DNA of 9,718 bases, from contig JAJRDF010000035.1 of the NCBI GenBank assembly GCA_028678555.1, positions 1 to 9,718 of the forward strand, read 5' to 3'. Shown piece by piece: positions 1 to 6,009 of this stretch. Positions within the stretch are counted from its first letter, which is position 1, and the number at the start of each line of letters is the position of its first letter. The translations under genes and the position numbers were made by a program. Below the pieces are notes generated by a model. The model did no database searches. It was not told where the DNA came from and was given only the letters and a program-made list of their open reading frames with translations. The stretch is from Methanomicrobiales archaeon (GTDB lineage Archaea; Halobacteriota; Methanomicrobia; Methanomicrobiales; JACTUA01).

Positions 1-160
1 CCCTCCCGGTCCCTCCCCCAATAGGATAGCCTGAGCCGTCGTTCATTACATCAACCGACGTGGAGTGATATCCCCGCGGAGGGGGGGACGCCCACGCGGC
101 GGGGGGAACCGCAGGTTCCCGGGGATGCCAGCAGAGGAACATGAACTTCATGAGAAAAGG
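1..160. other. Gene-free flank downstream of the galT-like gene
   Basis: No convincing gene is visible in this stretch. The one open frame that begins here on the plus strand runs antisense through the galT-like gene and has shadow-like composition rich in Pro, Gly, Arg and Glu. A 7-bp hairpin (GGGAACC at 104-110, GGTTCCC at 114-120, 3-nt loop GCA) lies about 40 bases past the stop of the galT-like gene. It has no T-rich tail on the minus strand, so I do not call it a terminator. Confidence 0.5.
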
Positions 161-1099
161 CTACGGCGATCTCTGCCTCTTCTTCCGGAACATGCGGGCC
201 ACATCCTCGGGGGCCGTGAGGATCACCGGCTCCAGATGCAGCCGTTCCATGAACGAAGAATCGGAGAGGGAGATGGGGTTGGGGTTGATCCGGGCGATGA
301 TGCTCGCAAACGCCCGGAAGCCTTTGTCCTCCCCCCTACGATCAAAGAAAAGGGAGAGGTTGAAGGCAGCGGTTCCCAGGGACCGGTAGAACCCCATCAC
401 CTTCCGGAGCCCGTCCACGAAGGTGTCCAGGAACGGCTCCATCTCGCCCATGGTCCGGAGGGGCAGGAGCGCCCGAACCTCCCGCTCCCCCAGCGGCACG
501 GCATGGGCGAGCCAGAGGATCTCATCGCCGAAGAGGTACCTGGGTCCGTCCCGCTCCCGGGAACGGAGGTCATCCCAGTACAGGCTGCCCCACCCCCGGA
601 GGTACTGTTCGCATCCCGAATGATAGCGTTCGGGAAGGAGGGAGGGCCGGGGATCCACGAGCCCCTGGAGATGGGGGTGGGCCAGGCTGGCCCCTGCCGA
701 CGGGAGGTAGTTCCAGTTGAGGGAGGGGTAGCCCTTCTGATCCTGAAGCGATCGGATCGATCCCCTGATGGCATCCGCGAGCATCTCCCGGGAAAAGTCC
801 CCCACCGTATGATCCCGGCTGATGACGGTGACGGTATGCCATGCAGCGAAGGGGAAGAGGTTCGGGAAGGTGACCGATTCCCCCACGATGATCCGTTCTC
901 CCCCGGGAAAGACCGGGGTGGCCGAGGGGAGCTGGTCCGGGCAGAAGGGGCAGCCGTTCGGGGAGTACGCCACCGGGACCGACTGGTCGATTCCCCGCTT
1001 GATCCGCTCGGGGCTGACCCGGCAGGAGAGCCCTGTGATCCATTCCCTGCGGTACTGGAGCGTCCCCTCACCGGTCTTCAGCTCGGTGACCGAAAACAT
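161..1099 (-). CDS. galT: Galactose-1-phosphate uridylyltransferase-like protein (GalT/HIT superfamily)
   Basis: A 312-residue cytoplasmic protein of the GalT branch of the HIT superfamily. GalT transfers UMP between UDP-glucose and galactose-1-phosphate through a covalent uridylyl-histidine. Visible hallmarks are a CPFC pair at residues 50-53 (the zinc ligands of GalT), a WHTV segment with His88, and GASLAHPHLQ at 136-145. In the last, His143 corresponds to the nucleophile and His141 and Gln145 to its neighbours in the HPHxQ motif. The protein is somewhat shorter than bacterial GalT (about 350 residues), so the true sugar phosphate could differ, and a related nucleotidyltransferase or phosphorylase role is possible. 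The ATG at 1099 follows an in-frame TGA three codons upstream and is the first possible start. The ribosome site is weak (AGAGG directly before ATG). The gene lies 117 bp downstream of mer on the same strand, with a T6 tract between them, so it is probably only loosely co-transcribed. Confidence 0.8.
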   Translation of the reverse strand: MFSVTELKTGEGTLQYRREWITGLSCRVSPERIKRGIDQSVPVAYSPNGCPFCPDQLPSATPVFPGGERIIVGESVTFPNLFPFAAWHTVTVISRDHTVGDFSREMLADAIRGSIRSLQDQKGYPSLNWNYLPSAGASLAHPHLQGLVDPRPSLLPERYHSGCEQYLRGWGSLYWDDLRSRERDGPRYLFGDEILWLAHAVPLGEREVRALLPLRTMGEMEPFLDTFVDGLRKVMGFYRSLGTAAFNLSLFFDRRGEDKGFRAFASIIARINPNPISLSDSSFMERLHLEPVILTAPEDVARMFRKKRQRSP

Positions 1100-1185
1100 C
1101 CTCTGTCAGCTCTCCACTATGGACGTTCCTCCTGATAAGGCCCGCTGGGCACCCGAGAGTACCGGGAGGTTCGAACAGGCAGGTG

Positions 1186-1191
1186 AAAAAA
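1186..1191 (-). terminator. Oligo-T terminator candidate after mer
   Basis: A run of six A on the plus strand reads as CCCTTTTTTCACC on the coding strand, about 25 bases past the mer stop codon. Archaeal RNA polymerase can terminate at plain oligo-T tracts without a stable hairpin, and I see no strong stem before this one. Some read-through into the galT-like gene would be expected. Confidence 0.45.
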
Positions 1192-1216
1192 GGGTGGAAT
1201 TGGAGTCCAGAGGCAG

Positions 1217-2206
1217 TTACACAATGTACTTGCCCAGGAGCCGGATGGAGTTGGTCATGTCGGGCCCGAGGGGGCTGCCGAAGATGATCTGTGTCACACC
1301 GGCCTTGGTCAGGTCATTGCACTTCTGCTTGACCATCTCGGGGGTTCCCGCGATGGTGAAGGCGTCGATCTCCTTGTCCGAGATCAGCTCCCCGACGGTC
1401 TTGAAGTCGAATTTGCCGAGGGCAGCTTTTACCTTGGCCACGTTGTCCAGGTTGAGGCCGTGGCGGGTGAGGAGCTCGGGCGGTGAACCGGCTGCAATGA
1501 AGGCGGCCACGATCTTTGCGGCGTTCCGTGCCTTCTTGGCATCCTGGTCAATGGACATGGCGGTGTACGCACCGATGTCAAAGCCCTTCTTGCCCCGTGC
1601 ATCGGTGGCCTTCTTGATGATCGGGATGGCAACCTGGAAGTCCTTGGGGTTGGACGCATTGATGAGCGCCCCGTCGCCGACCCGTCCGGCCAGGTCCAGG
1701 ACCTTCGGGCCCTGGGCGCCGACGTAGACCTTGACACCCTTCTTCTTGTCGGGCAGGTTGACACCTGTCAGCTTGGCGCCGTCGTACTTGAAGAACTGCA
1801 TCTGGGGGGTCGTGACCGTATCACCGGCGCAGAGCGACCGGATAACGGCGATGGCCTCCTCCAGGCGGGCCACCGGCTTCTCGGCCTGGATGTTCAGCTT
1901 GGGAAGCGTCGAGAGGTCACCGGGCCCGATGCCCAGCACCGCACGGCCGTCGGAGACCTCCTCCAGCGTGCAGAGGAAGGACGCCATGGCGGCCGGGGTA
2001 TCGGTGAAGGAGTTCATGATACCCGGACCCATCTGGAGGGTCGTGGTCTCCTTGGCAATCATGGCCAGGGTGGGGTAGCAGTGGCGGTTGTTGTAGTGGT
2101 TGGTGATCCATGCGTAATCAATGTCCTTTGACTCGGCAAGTTTGCAGAACTTGACGACCTGCTTGACATTGACGTTTCCGGGGACAAATTCTATTCCGTA
2201 ACTCAA
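1217..2206 (-). CDS. mer: 5,10-methylenetetrahydromethanopterin reductase (F420-dependent)
   Basis: A 329-residue soluble enzyme of the bacterial-luciferase-like TIM-barrel family. It reduces methylene-H4MPT (or H4SPT) to methyl-H4MPT with reduced coenzyme F420, the C1 step before methyl transfer to coenzyme M in hydrogenotrophic methanogenesis. Length and sequence match Mer from end to end: N-terminal YGIEFVPG, the WITNHYNNRHCY segment at residues 33-44, LGIGPGDLSTL at 91-101, VYVGAQGPKVLDLAGRVGDG in the middle, and a C-terminal QIIFGSPLGPD. The start is TTG (2206-2204): no ATG fits the family N-terminus, and a clear Shine-Dalgarno GAGGTGA sits 6 nt upstream. A TATA-like box lies about 40 bases upstream of the start. 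The gene is divergent from the FtsZ-like gene and followed by a T6 tract. Identification is very secure, and it is the best marker here for a methanogen. Confidence 0.97.
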   Translation of the reverse strand: MSYGIEFVPGNVNVKQVVKFCKLAESKDIDYAWITNHYNNRHCYPTLAMIAKETTTLQMGPGIMNSFTDTPAAMASFLCTLEEVSDGRAVLGIGPGDLSTLPKLNIQAEKPVARLEEAIAVIRSLCAGDTVTTPQMQFFKYDGAKLTGVNLPDKKKGVKVYVGAQGPKVLDLAGRVGDGALINASNPKDFQVAIPIIKKATDARGKKGFDIGAYTAMSIDQDAKKARNAAKIVAAFIAAGSPPELLTRHGLNLDNVAKVKAALGKFDFKTVGELISDKEIDAFTIAGTPEMVKQKCNDLTKAGVTQIIFGSPLGPDMTNSIRLLGKYIV

Positions 2207-2212
2207 GGCTAT

Positions 2213-2219
2213 TCACCTC
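2213..2219 (-). promoter_or_regulatory. Ribosome binding site deciding the TTG start of mer
   Basis: GAGGTGA on the minus strand, complementary to the 3' end of 16S rRNA, with a 6-nt spacer to the TTG codon at 2206. Together with the family-typical N-terminus it fixes the non-ATG start. Confidence 0.8.
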
Positions 2220-2242
2220 AGGCATCTATTACCGCAGCAAGA

Positions 2243-2251
2243 GATAAAAAG
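2243..2251 (-). promoter_or_regulatory. TATA-like box of mer
   Basis: On the minus strand this reads CTTTTTATC, preceded by AACC. A transcription start about 26 bases downstream would fall near 2221, giving a leader of roughly 15 nt that just contains the GAGGTGA ribosome site. The match is by eye only. Confidence 0.5.
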
Positions 2252-2259
2252 GTTATCAA

Positions 2260-2575
2260 TTGCCCTCGGCTTTGGCAGGGTCTCGAAGAATCAGGAGGGA
2301 ATCACCCAATGCTCCCCGATAATGCCCCGGGATTCCACCCTCTGCCGCCCGGCCCCGCCGTTCCCGTTCTCCCGTGCGATCTCCCGTCCTGAGAAGGTCT
2401 CCCATTCCCTGCCATACACCTCCGGCCCGGACAATACTCCTTCTGACGGCAGGGTCATCCCGCTCCCCGCAGGAGGCTCCTTTTCATGGTTCAGGGTCCG
2501 AGGGTTGCCACCGACGGAGGAAGCGCCCCGGGCGGGACCGTTGCCCTCCCCATATCTTAATACGGGAGAGAGCTG
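2260..2575. other. Intergenic stretch with no supported gene
   Basis: About 300 bases between the divergent promoters of mer and the FtsZ-like gene. Open frames exist on both strands (127 codons minus, 84 and 70 codons plus). All have Pro-, Gly-, Arg- and Ser-rich composition without recognisable motifs, and the longest would run over both the plus-strand promoter and the FtsZ-like start. A second TATA-like element, CATATCTTAATA, lies at 2551-2562 and could serve the plus-strand gene. A long untranslated leader or a small RNA cannot be excluded from sequence alone. Confidence 0.4.
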
Positions 2576-2579
2576 ATCC

Positions 2580-2590
2580 TTCTTAAAAAG
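2580..2590 (+). promoter_or_regulatory. TATA-like box upstream of the FtsZ-like gene
   Basis: TTCTTAAAAAG is an A/T island in GC-rich surroundings 68-78 bases before the ATG. It would place the transcription start near 2611. An alternative box at 2551-2562 would place it near 2583. I cannot choose between them from sequence. Confidence 0.4.
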
Positions 2591-2596
2591 AGCCCC

Positions 2597-2631
2597 GCCC
2601 TTCCCGCATCCCGTTCCCTGCCGGGAAGGGC
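2597..2631 (+). repeat. Perfect 10-bp inverted repeat ahead of the FtsZ-like gene
   Basis: GCCCTTCCCG (2597-2606) and CGGGAAGGGC (2622-2631) are exact inverse complements separated by 15 bases and end 26 bases before the start codon. If transcription starts near 2611 the dyad straddles the start site and looks like an operator. If it starts near 2583 the whole element is transcribed and could form a leader hairpin. There is no clear Shine-Dalgarno before the ATG at 2658, so a structural role in translation is possible. Confidence 0.5.
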
Positions 2632-2657
2632 ATGATCCGGGTTCACGAAACCGTTCT

Positions 2658-4520
2658 ATGAGGGTACTGGCCATCGGACTCGGGGGCGCCGGCTCCAGGA
2701 TCGTCGACGAGATCTACGGCCAGGACCGGAAGGGTGCCGTCGGGTCCATGGCGGCCCTCGTCGTCGATTTCGATGCCACCACGCTCCTCCATCTGAAGTA
2801 CCTCCCCAGGAACACCCGGATCCATTTTCCCCCCATCGATCCCACGAGGCCGTACGACGTCTCCACCACCATCGATATCGAGGAGGTGATGACCCAGGTC
2901 CAGCAGGCGGACACCATCGAGATCGATGCCATCATGATCTTTGCGGGCCTGGGAGGGACAATGGTGGATGCCGCTCCCCGGATCATCCCGGAACTCCGGA
3001 AATCCTTCATCGAGCCCATCTTTGCCGTCGCGATCCTGCCCTGCATGGGGGAGGGGAAGAAACGGTCGGCGAAGGCCGCCACCGACCTGGAGACGCTTCT
3101 CCCGCTCGTCGATGCCATGATCCTCTTCGACAACGACACCTGGTACAAGAAGTTCCGGGGGGAGGGCACCGGGGCGCCCGCCCTGGAGAAGAAGGCAGAG
3201 GACCAGGTATGGAAGATCGCCCGGCGGATCACCCCCCGTACCTTCACCTCCCGGGAGCGGGTCTACGACTGGCTCAACGACCGCCTCTCCCATCAGATCG
3301 GCCTCCTGCTCCGGGCCGGCGAATTCAATGAAAAGGGTGTGGAGGTGGCGGAAGTGGTCCTGGATGCGGGCGAGGTCCTGAACACCCTCACGGGGATGGG
3401 GCTCGTAGCCATCGGCTACGCGGCAGAGAATATCCCCTCCAGCATGCTGGGATTCCTGGACCGGTGGCGTTCCACCGGGTACTTCATCGAGAGTTCACAG
3501 ACGAAGGCCTCCCGCATTGTCACGCTCGCAAAAAGGGCCGTGTACGACGACATCTCCATTCCCTGTGACCTCACCAGTGCAGAGAAAGCCCTCGTCCTCA
3601 TCGCCGGTCCCTCGCAGGAACTCTCCATGCGGGGTTTCCAGACCGTCAGGAAGTGGATCGACCGCTCCATCGCCGGCCTCGAGATGCGCTCCGGGGATTA
3701 CCCGGTGAAGAACACCCGCTACGTGGGCATCATCATCATGCTCTCGGGGATGAAAAACATCCCCCGCATCGACGAACTCCGCCAGGTGCGGGAGGAATAC
3801 CGGGCCGACCGTGAGCATGCGAGGGTGCGGGAAGAGCAGGAACTGCGGGCACCGGATATCATCCCCCTCCCTGCCGAAGCCCTGCCGGGATCCGCCGCGG
3901 CGGGAGCCGGCGCCGTACCCGCCGAAGGGACGATCACGGTCCCGGGTCACCGCAGGGAGAAGCGGCAGGGAAGATCCATCCCGCTCTTTGACGGGCTCAC
4001 CATCTCCATGGGAAAGGATATGCCGGTGCGGTACGGTCCCGGCGAAGCGCCGTTCCGGGGAGACGGCTCACCGGCCGACCTCAGCCGGAAGGCCATGGTG
4101 CAGAAGCCCATGGCCCCCCGGGACTCGGTCTTCGGCCTCAAGGACGTGAAGATGGACCGTCCGGCTGCGGAACCTGCTGAGGGGGGATCGGTGGCCGGGA
4201 AGGGGGAGGGCATCCCCGCCCCCCGGGAGCCCGAGACAGGAGGGGAACTGCAGCGGAGGAAGGGGATTCCCCGGGCGAATGACTCCGCCTTCACCGGTCG
4301 CAGGATTCGTCTGAAATCGAAGGCTGATATACCGGATGACAGTGCACTCATGAGCCCCGACCGGGGGATCGCCGGAATCACCCGGGGACTGGAGGGAACC
4401 GGTACCGGAGAATCTCCCCCTGAAGAAGTATCTCCCGTAAAACCCCGGGCCGGGGGAAAGAAGAAAAAGAAGGGGGACGGGGCCGGCGGGGACGACGAAT
4501 CCATCAACTGGATCCCGTAG
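2658..4520 (+). CDS. Divergent FtsZ/tubulin-superfamily GTPase-like protein with long disordered C-terminal tail
   Basis: A 620-residue protein whose first 365 residues follow the two-domain FtsZ/CetZ plan. Visible matches are a T1 nucleotide loop GLGGAGS (7-13), a T2-like VVDFDATTL (35-43), a T4 region AGLGGTMVDAAP (96-107), FtsZ-like GEGKKRSAKAATDLETLLPL with VDAMILFDND (131-160), and a T7 region VLDAGEV (234-240) followed by GMGLVAIGYA. The C-terminal half has ALVLIAGPSQELS (311-323) and GIIIMLSGM (357-365), corresponding to the core strands of the FtsZ C-terminal domain. The T4 signature is one residue shorter than GGGTGTG and lacks its glycines. In T7 the first acidic residue is kept (Asp236) and the second is Glu239 instead of Asp. 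Residues about 400-620 are low-complexity, Pro-, Gly- and charge-rich, with a Lys5 run, ending DDESINWIP. It is not canonical FtsZ; cytoskeletal, shape or scaffold roles are possible but not shown. The ATG at 2658 is the first start in frame and immediately precedes the T1 loop. Confidence 0.75.
   Translation: MRVLAIGLGGAGSRIVDEIYGQDRKGAVGSMAALVVDFDATTLLHLKYLPRNTRIHFPPIDPTRPYDVSTTIDIEEVMTQVQQADTIEIDAIMIFAGLGGTMVDAAPRIIPELRKSFIEPIFAVAILPCMGEGKKRSAKAATDLETLLPLVDAMILFDNDTWYKKFRGEGTGAPALEKKAEDQVWKIARRITPRTFTSRERVYDWLNDRLSHQIGLLLRAGEFNEKGVEVAEVVLDAGEVLNTLTGMGLVAIGYAAENIPSSMLGFLDRWRSTGYFIESSQTKASRIVTLAKRAVYDDISIPCDLTSAEKALVLIAGPSQELSMRGFQTVRKWIDRSIAGLEMRSGDYPVKNTRYVGIIIMLSGMKNIPRIDELRQVREEYRADREHARVREEQELRAPDIIPLPAEALPGSAAAGAGAVPAEGTITVPGHRREKRQGRSIPLFDGLTISMGKDMPVRYGPGEAPFRGDGSPADLSRKAMVQKPMAPRDSVFGLKDVKMDRPAAEPAEGGSVAGKGEGIPAPREPETGGELQRRKGIPRANDSAFTGRRIRLKSKADIPDDSALMSPDRGIAGITRGLEGTGTGESPPEEVSPVKPRAGGKKKKKGDGAGGDDESINWIP
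4452..4476 (-). terminator. 25-nt homopurine tract, possible T-rich terminator for nrpR
   Basis: The plus strand is an unbroken purine run with G5 at both ends and an A-rich middle, encoding Gly-Gly-Lys5-Gly in the tail of the FtsZ-like protein. On the minus strand it is CTTCTTTTTCTTCTTT, 28-52 bases past the nrpR-like stop. The two genes overlap, so this T-rich stretch inside the opposing gene is the nearest candidate terminator for the minus-strand operon. Its termination role is inferred. Confidence 0.35.
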
Positions 4521-5469
4521 CATCCATCACTTTTGAGAACGGGATATTACCGGCACCGATCTCGGTCCGGATGCCGATTCCCTCCTCGATCCCGCACCCC
4601 ACCAGGTTCAGGCCGCTGTAGGAGACCAGCGAGAGCCGGTAGGGATTGGGAGCCAGATTGAAGACCCGGCTTCCCATGGCCACCGGGAAGACAAACCCGC
4701 ACTCCCGCATCTGGGAGACCATGGATTCCACCCGGGGCCGGGCCCCGGCCGGCACCTCCCGCACGTTGGCGAGCGCCATCCCGGTCCCCCCATCGACGAC
4801 GGAACGGATGGTGGTGAGGCCGGCAGAGATGAAGAGCTGGAGGGGGTCAATGGTCGTGCCCCGGTACCCGATCAACTGGGAAAATCCCTGGACACTGCCG
4901 CCGGCATGGGAGAGTGTTCCCCCGAATGCCATCCTCACCGGGACCCCCATCCGCTGCAGGACGCCGTCCATGGTGATGGAACAGACGGTCACAATACCGG
5001 CGTGCCCGGAGGGGATCCTGGGGTCCCGGTCCAGGACCAGGTAGGTGGAGAAGAAGCCGCAGCCCGCTGCAGTGACCCGGTCGAAGACCTGGCAGACCTG
5101 CTCCAGGTCCTCCTCGGCGACCACGGAGAGGTTGTAGGCCACATCCCCCGTTGACGTGGAAGGATCAAAGGTGGTCCGGAAGGCCAGGCGCTCCAGGCGC
5201 GAGATGATAAACCCGATCCGATCGTCCACGAGAGCACTCTCCGTTTCTGAGAGGCCCAGGGGGGTGAGCACCCTTCCGGTATTCCCCACCTTCTCGGTGA
5301 ATCCCATGTCATCCAGGTACCGCAGGTAGTACTGGACCGCCCGGTCCGTGAGCACGAACCCCCGCTCTGCCATCATCTCCGAGAGCCGCTTTGCTCCCAT
5401 GGGCTCCCGGTGCTCCTTCAGGATCCGGAGAATCTCCAGGTATTTCCGTTCGCTGGGGATCAGGCTCAT
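4504..5469 (-). CDS. nrpR: NrpR-like transcriptional repressor (winged helix + one NrpR/DUF128 domain)
   Basis: A 321-residue protein with an N-terminal winged helix-turn-helix (about 1-72; recognition region LTDRAVQYYLRYLDDMGF) followed by one NrpR regulatory domain of the DUF128 family (about 80-315), including GFIISRLERLAFRTTFDP, GHAGIVTVCSITMDGVL, FGGTLSHAGGSVQGF and GLNLVGCGIEEGI. NrpR represses nitrogen assimilation genes (nif, glnK-amtB, glnA) in methanogens and is released by 2-oxoglutarate. The Methanococcus form carries two such domains; this one has one, matching the split NrpRI type that works with a separate NrpRII partner, which is not in this window. It is translationally coupled to the dUTPase-like gene through ATGA at 5466-5469, and its end overlaps the FtsZ-like gene by 17 bp. 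I found no GGAA-N6-TTCC operator before the operon, so autoregulation is not evident. Another DUF128 regulator function is possible. Confidence 0.85.
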   Translation of the reverse strand: MSLIPSERKYLEILRILKEHREPMGAKRLSEMMAERGFVLTDRAVQYYLRYLDDMGFTEKVGNTGRVLTPLGLSETESALVDDRIGFIISRLERLAFRTTFDPSTSTGDVAYNLSVVAEEDLEQVCQVFDRVTAAGCGFFSTYLVLDRDPRIPSGHAGIVTVCSITMDGVLQRMGVPVRMAFGGTLSHAGGSVQGFSQLIGYRGTTIDPLQLFISAGLTTIRSVVDGGTGMALANVREVPAGARPRVESMVSQMRECGFVFPVAMGSRVFNLAPNPYRLSLVSYSGLNLVGCGIEEGIGIRTEIGAGNIPFSKVMDATGSS

Positions 5470-5894
5470 CGCGCCGGTACCACCCCTTTGCTGTCCTGGT
5501 ACCTGCCGTCATACCTCCGGAGTCCCCCTGCCACCTCGTGCAGGATCATCTGCACCACCCGGTCGCCGGGGGTGAGACGGATCTCCTCACCGCCCAGGCT
5601 GGAGAGGGAGAGGGTCAGCTGTCCCCGGAAGCCCGGGTCCACGAAGCCCCCGCCCACCAGCACGCCCCGCCGGGCAAAGGAGGACCGGCACCGGAGGGTG
5701 GCGGCCAGATCCGCCGGGATCTCCACCCACTCCTGGCTGTGGATCAGGGTGCACCTCCCGTGCGGGAGGGTCACGGCCTCCTCCACCCTCAGGTCATAAG
5801 AGGCCGGCTGCTGGCAGGCATCGCTGTAGGGCCGGATCACGAGACCGGATCCGGCGGCAAGCCTCTTCCGGATCTCGTCGGATGAGAGGATCAT
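5466..5894 (-). CDS. dut: dCTP-deaminase-fold enzyme, probably an archaeal dUTPase
   Basis: A 142-residue protein when started at the family-typical MILSSDEIRKRL. A start 14 codons earlier (ATG at 5936) is possible but adds residues foreign to the family. Matches to the dCTP deaminase/dUTPase superfamily are QPASYDLRV (29-37), the nucleotide-binding RSSFARRGV (70-78, Arg75 at the place of E. coli Dcd Arg115), FVDPGFRGQLTLSL (84-97) and the C-terminal YQDSKGVVPA. In dCTP deaminases and bifunctional Dcd-Dut enzymes the position after IVL or ITL is the catalytic Glu (E. coli Glu138). Here it is Ser96. This argues for a dUTP pyrophosphatase that keeps uracil out of DNA, as in the archaeal dUTPase subgroup, rather than a deaminase. 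It would act in the cytoplasm, probably as a trimer. It is the first gene of a two-gene operon with the nrpR-like gene. No strong Shine-Dalgarno precedes 5894, so a leaderless or very short leader is likely. Confidence 0.82.
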   Translation of the reverse strand: MILSSDEIRKRLAAGSGLVIRPYSDACQQPASYDLRVEEAVTLPHGRCTLIHSQEWVEIPADLAATLRCRSSFARRGVLVGGGFVDPGFRGQLTLSLSSLGGEEIRLTPGDRVVQMILHEVAGGLRRYDGRYQDSKGVVPAR

Positions 5895-5976
5895 GACAGC
5901 TAATGATGGGTGCCGGGGGTCTTTGAATGTTTTCATCCAGGAGAACGCCCTGTATCCGGGGATGGGATCCCGGGAA

Positions 5977-5986
5977 AGGTTAAGAG
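5977..5986 (+). promoter_or_regulatory. Weak TATA-like element for tRNA-Arg
   Basis: AGGTTAAGAG lies 24-33 bases upstream of the first tRNA base, the expected place for an archaeal TATA box, in otherwise GC-rich sequence. The match to the consensus is poor, and position is the main argument. Confidence 0.3.
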
Positions 5987-6009
5987 GCCGGAGTCACCAC
6001 CCTTGATTC

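Noticed and set aside
104..120. GGAA...TTCC inverted repeat resembling an NrpR operator
   Set aside because: The spacing is 7 rather than the 6 bases of the known operator, and it lies past the 3' end of a gene rather than at a promoter.
65..1135. Open frame of 356 codons on the plus strand
   Set aside because: It lies fully antisense to the galT-like gene, which has catalytic motifs. Its composition is that of a GC-rich shadow frame with no recognisable domain.
2293..2392. Small plus-strand frame of 27 codons with an upstream AGGAGG
   Set aside because: The ribosome-like site is 10 nt from the ATG and the product is Pro-rich without features. There is too little to support a gene, though it could be revisited with ribosome profiling.
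2291..2674. 127-codon minus-strand frame between mer and the FtsZ-like gene
   Set aside because: It has low-complexity composition and no motifs, and it would run across the promoter dyad and start codon of the FtsZ-like gene.
5954..5974. Imperfect hairpin TCCGGGGAT/ATCCCGGGA between the dUTPase-like gene and the tRNA
   Set aside because: It is short, with one mismatch and a 3-nt loop, and lies upstream of both divergent genes, so it cannot be a terminator for either. I see no support for a specific role.
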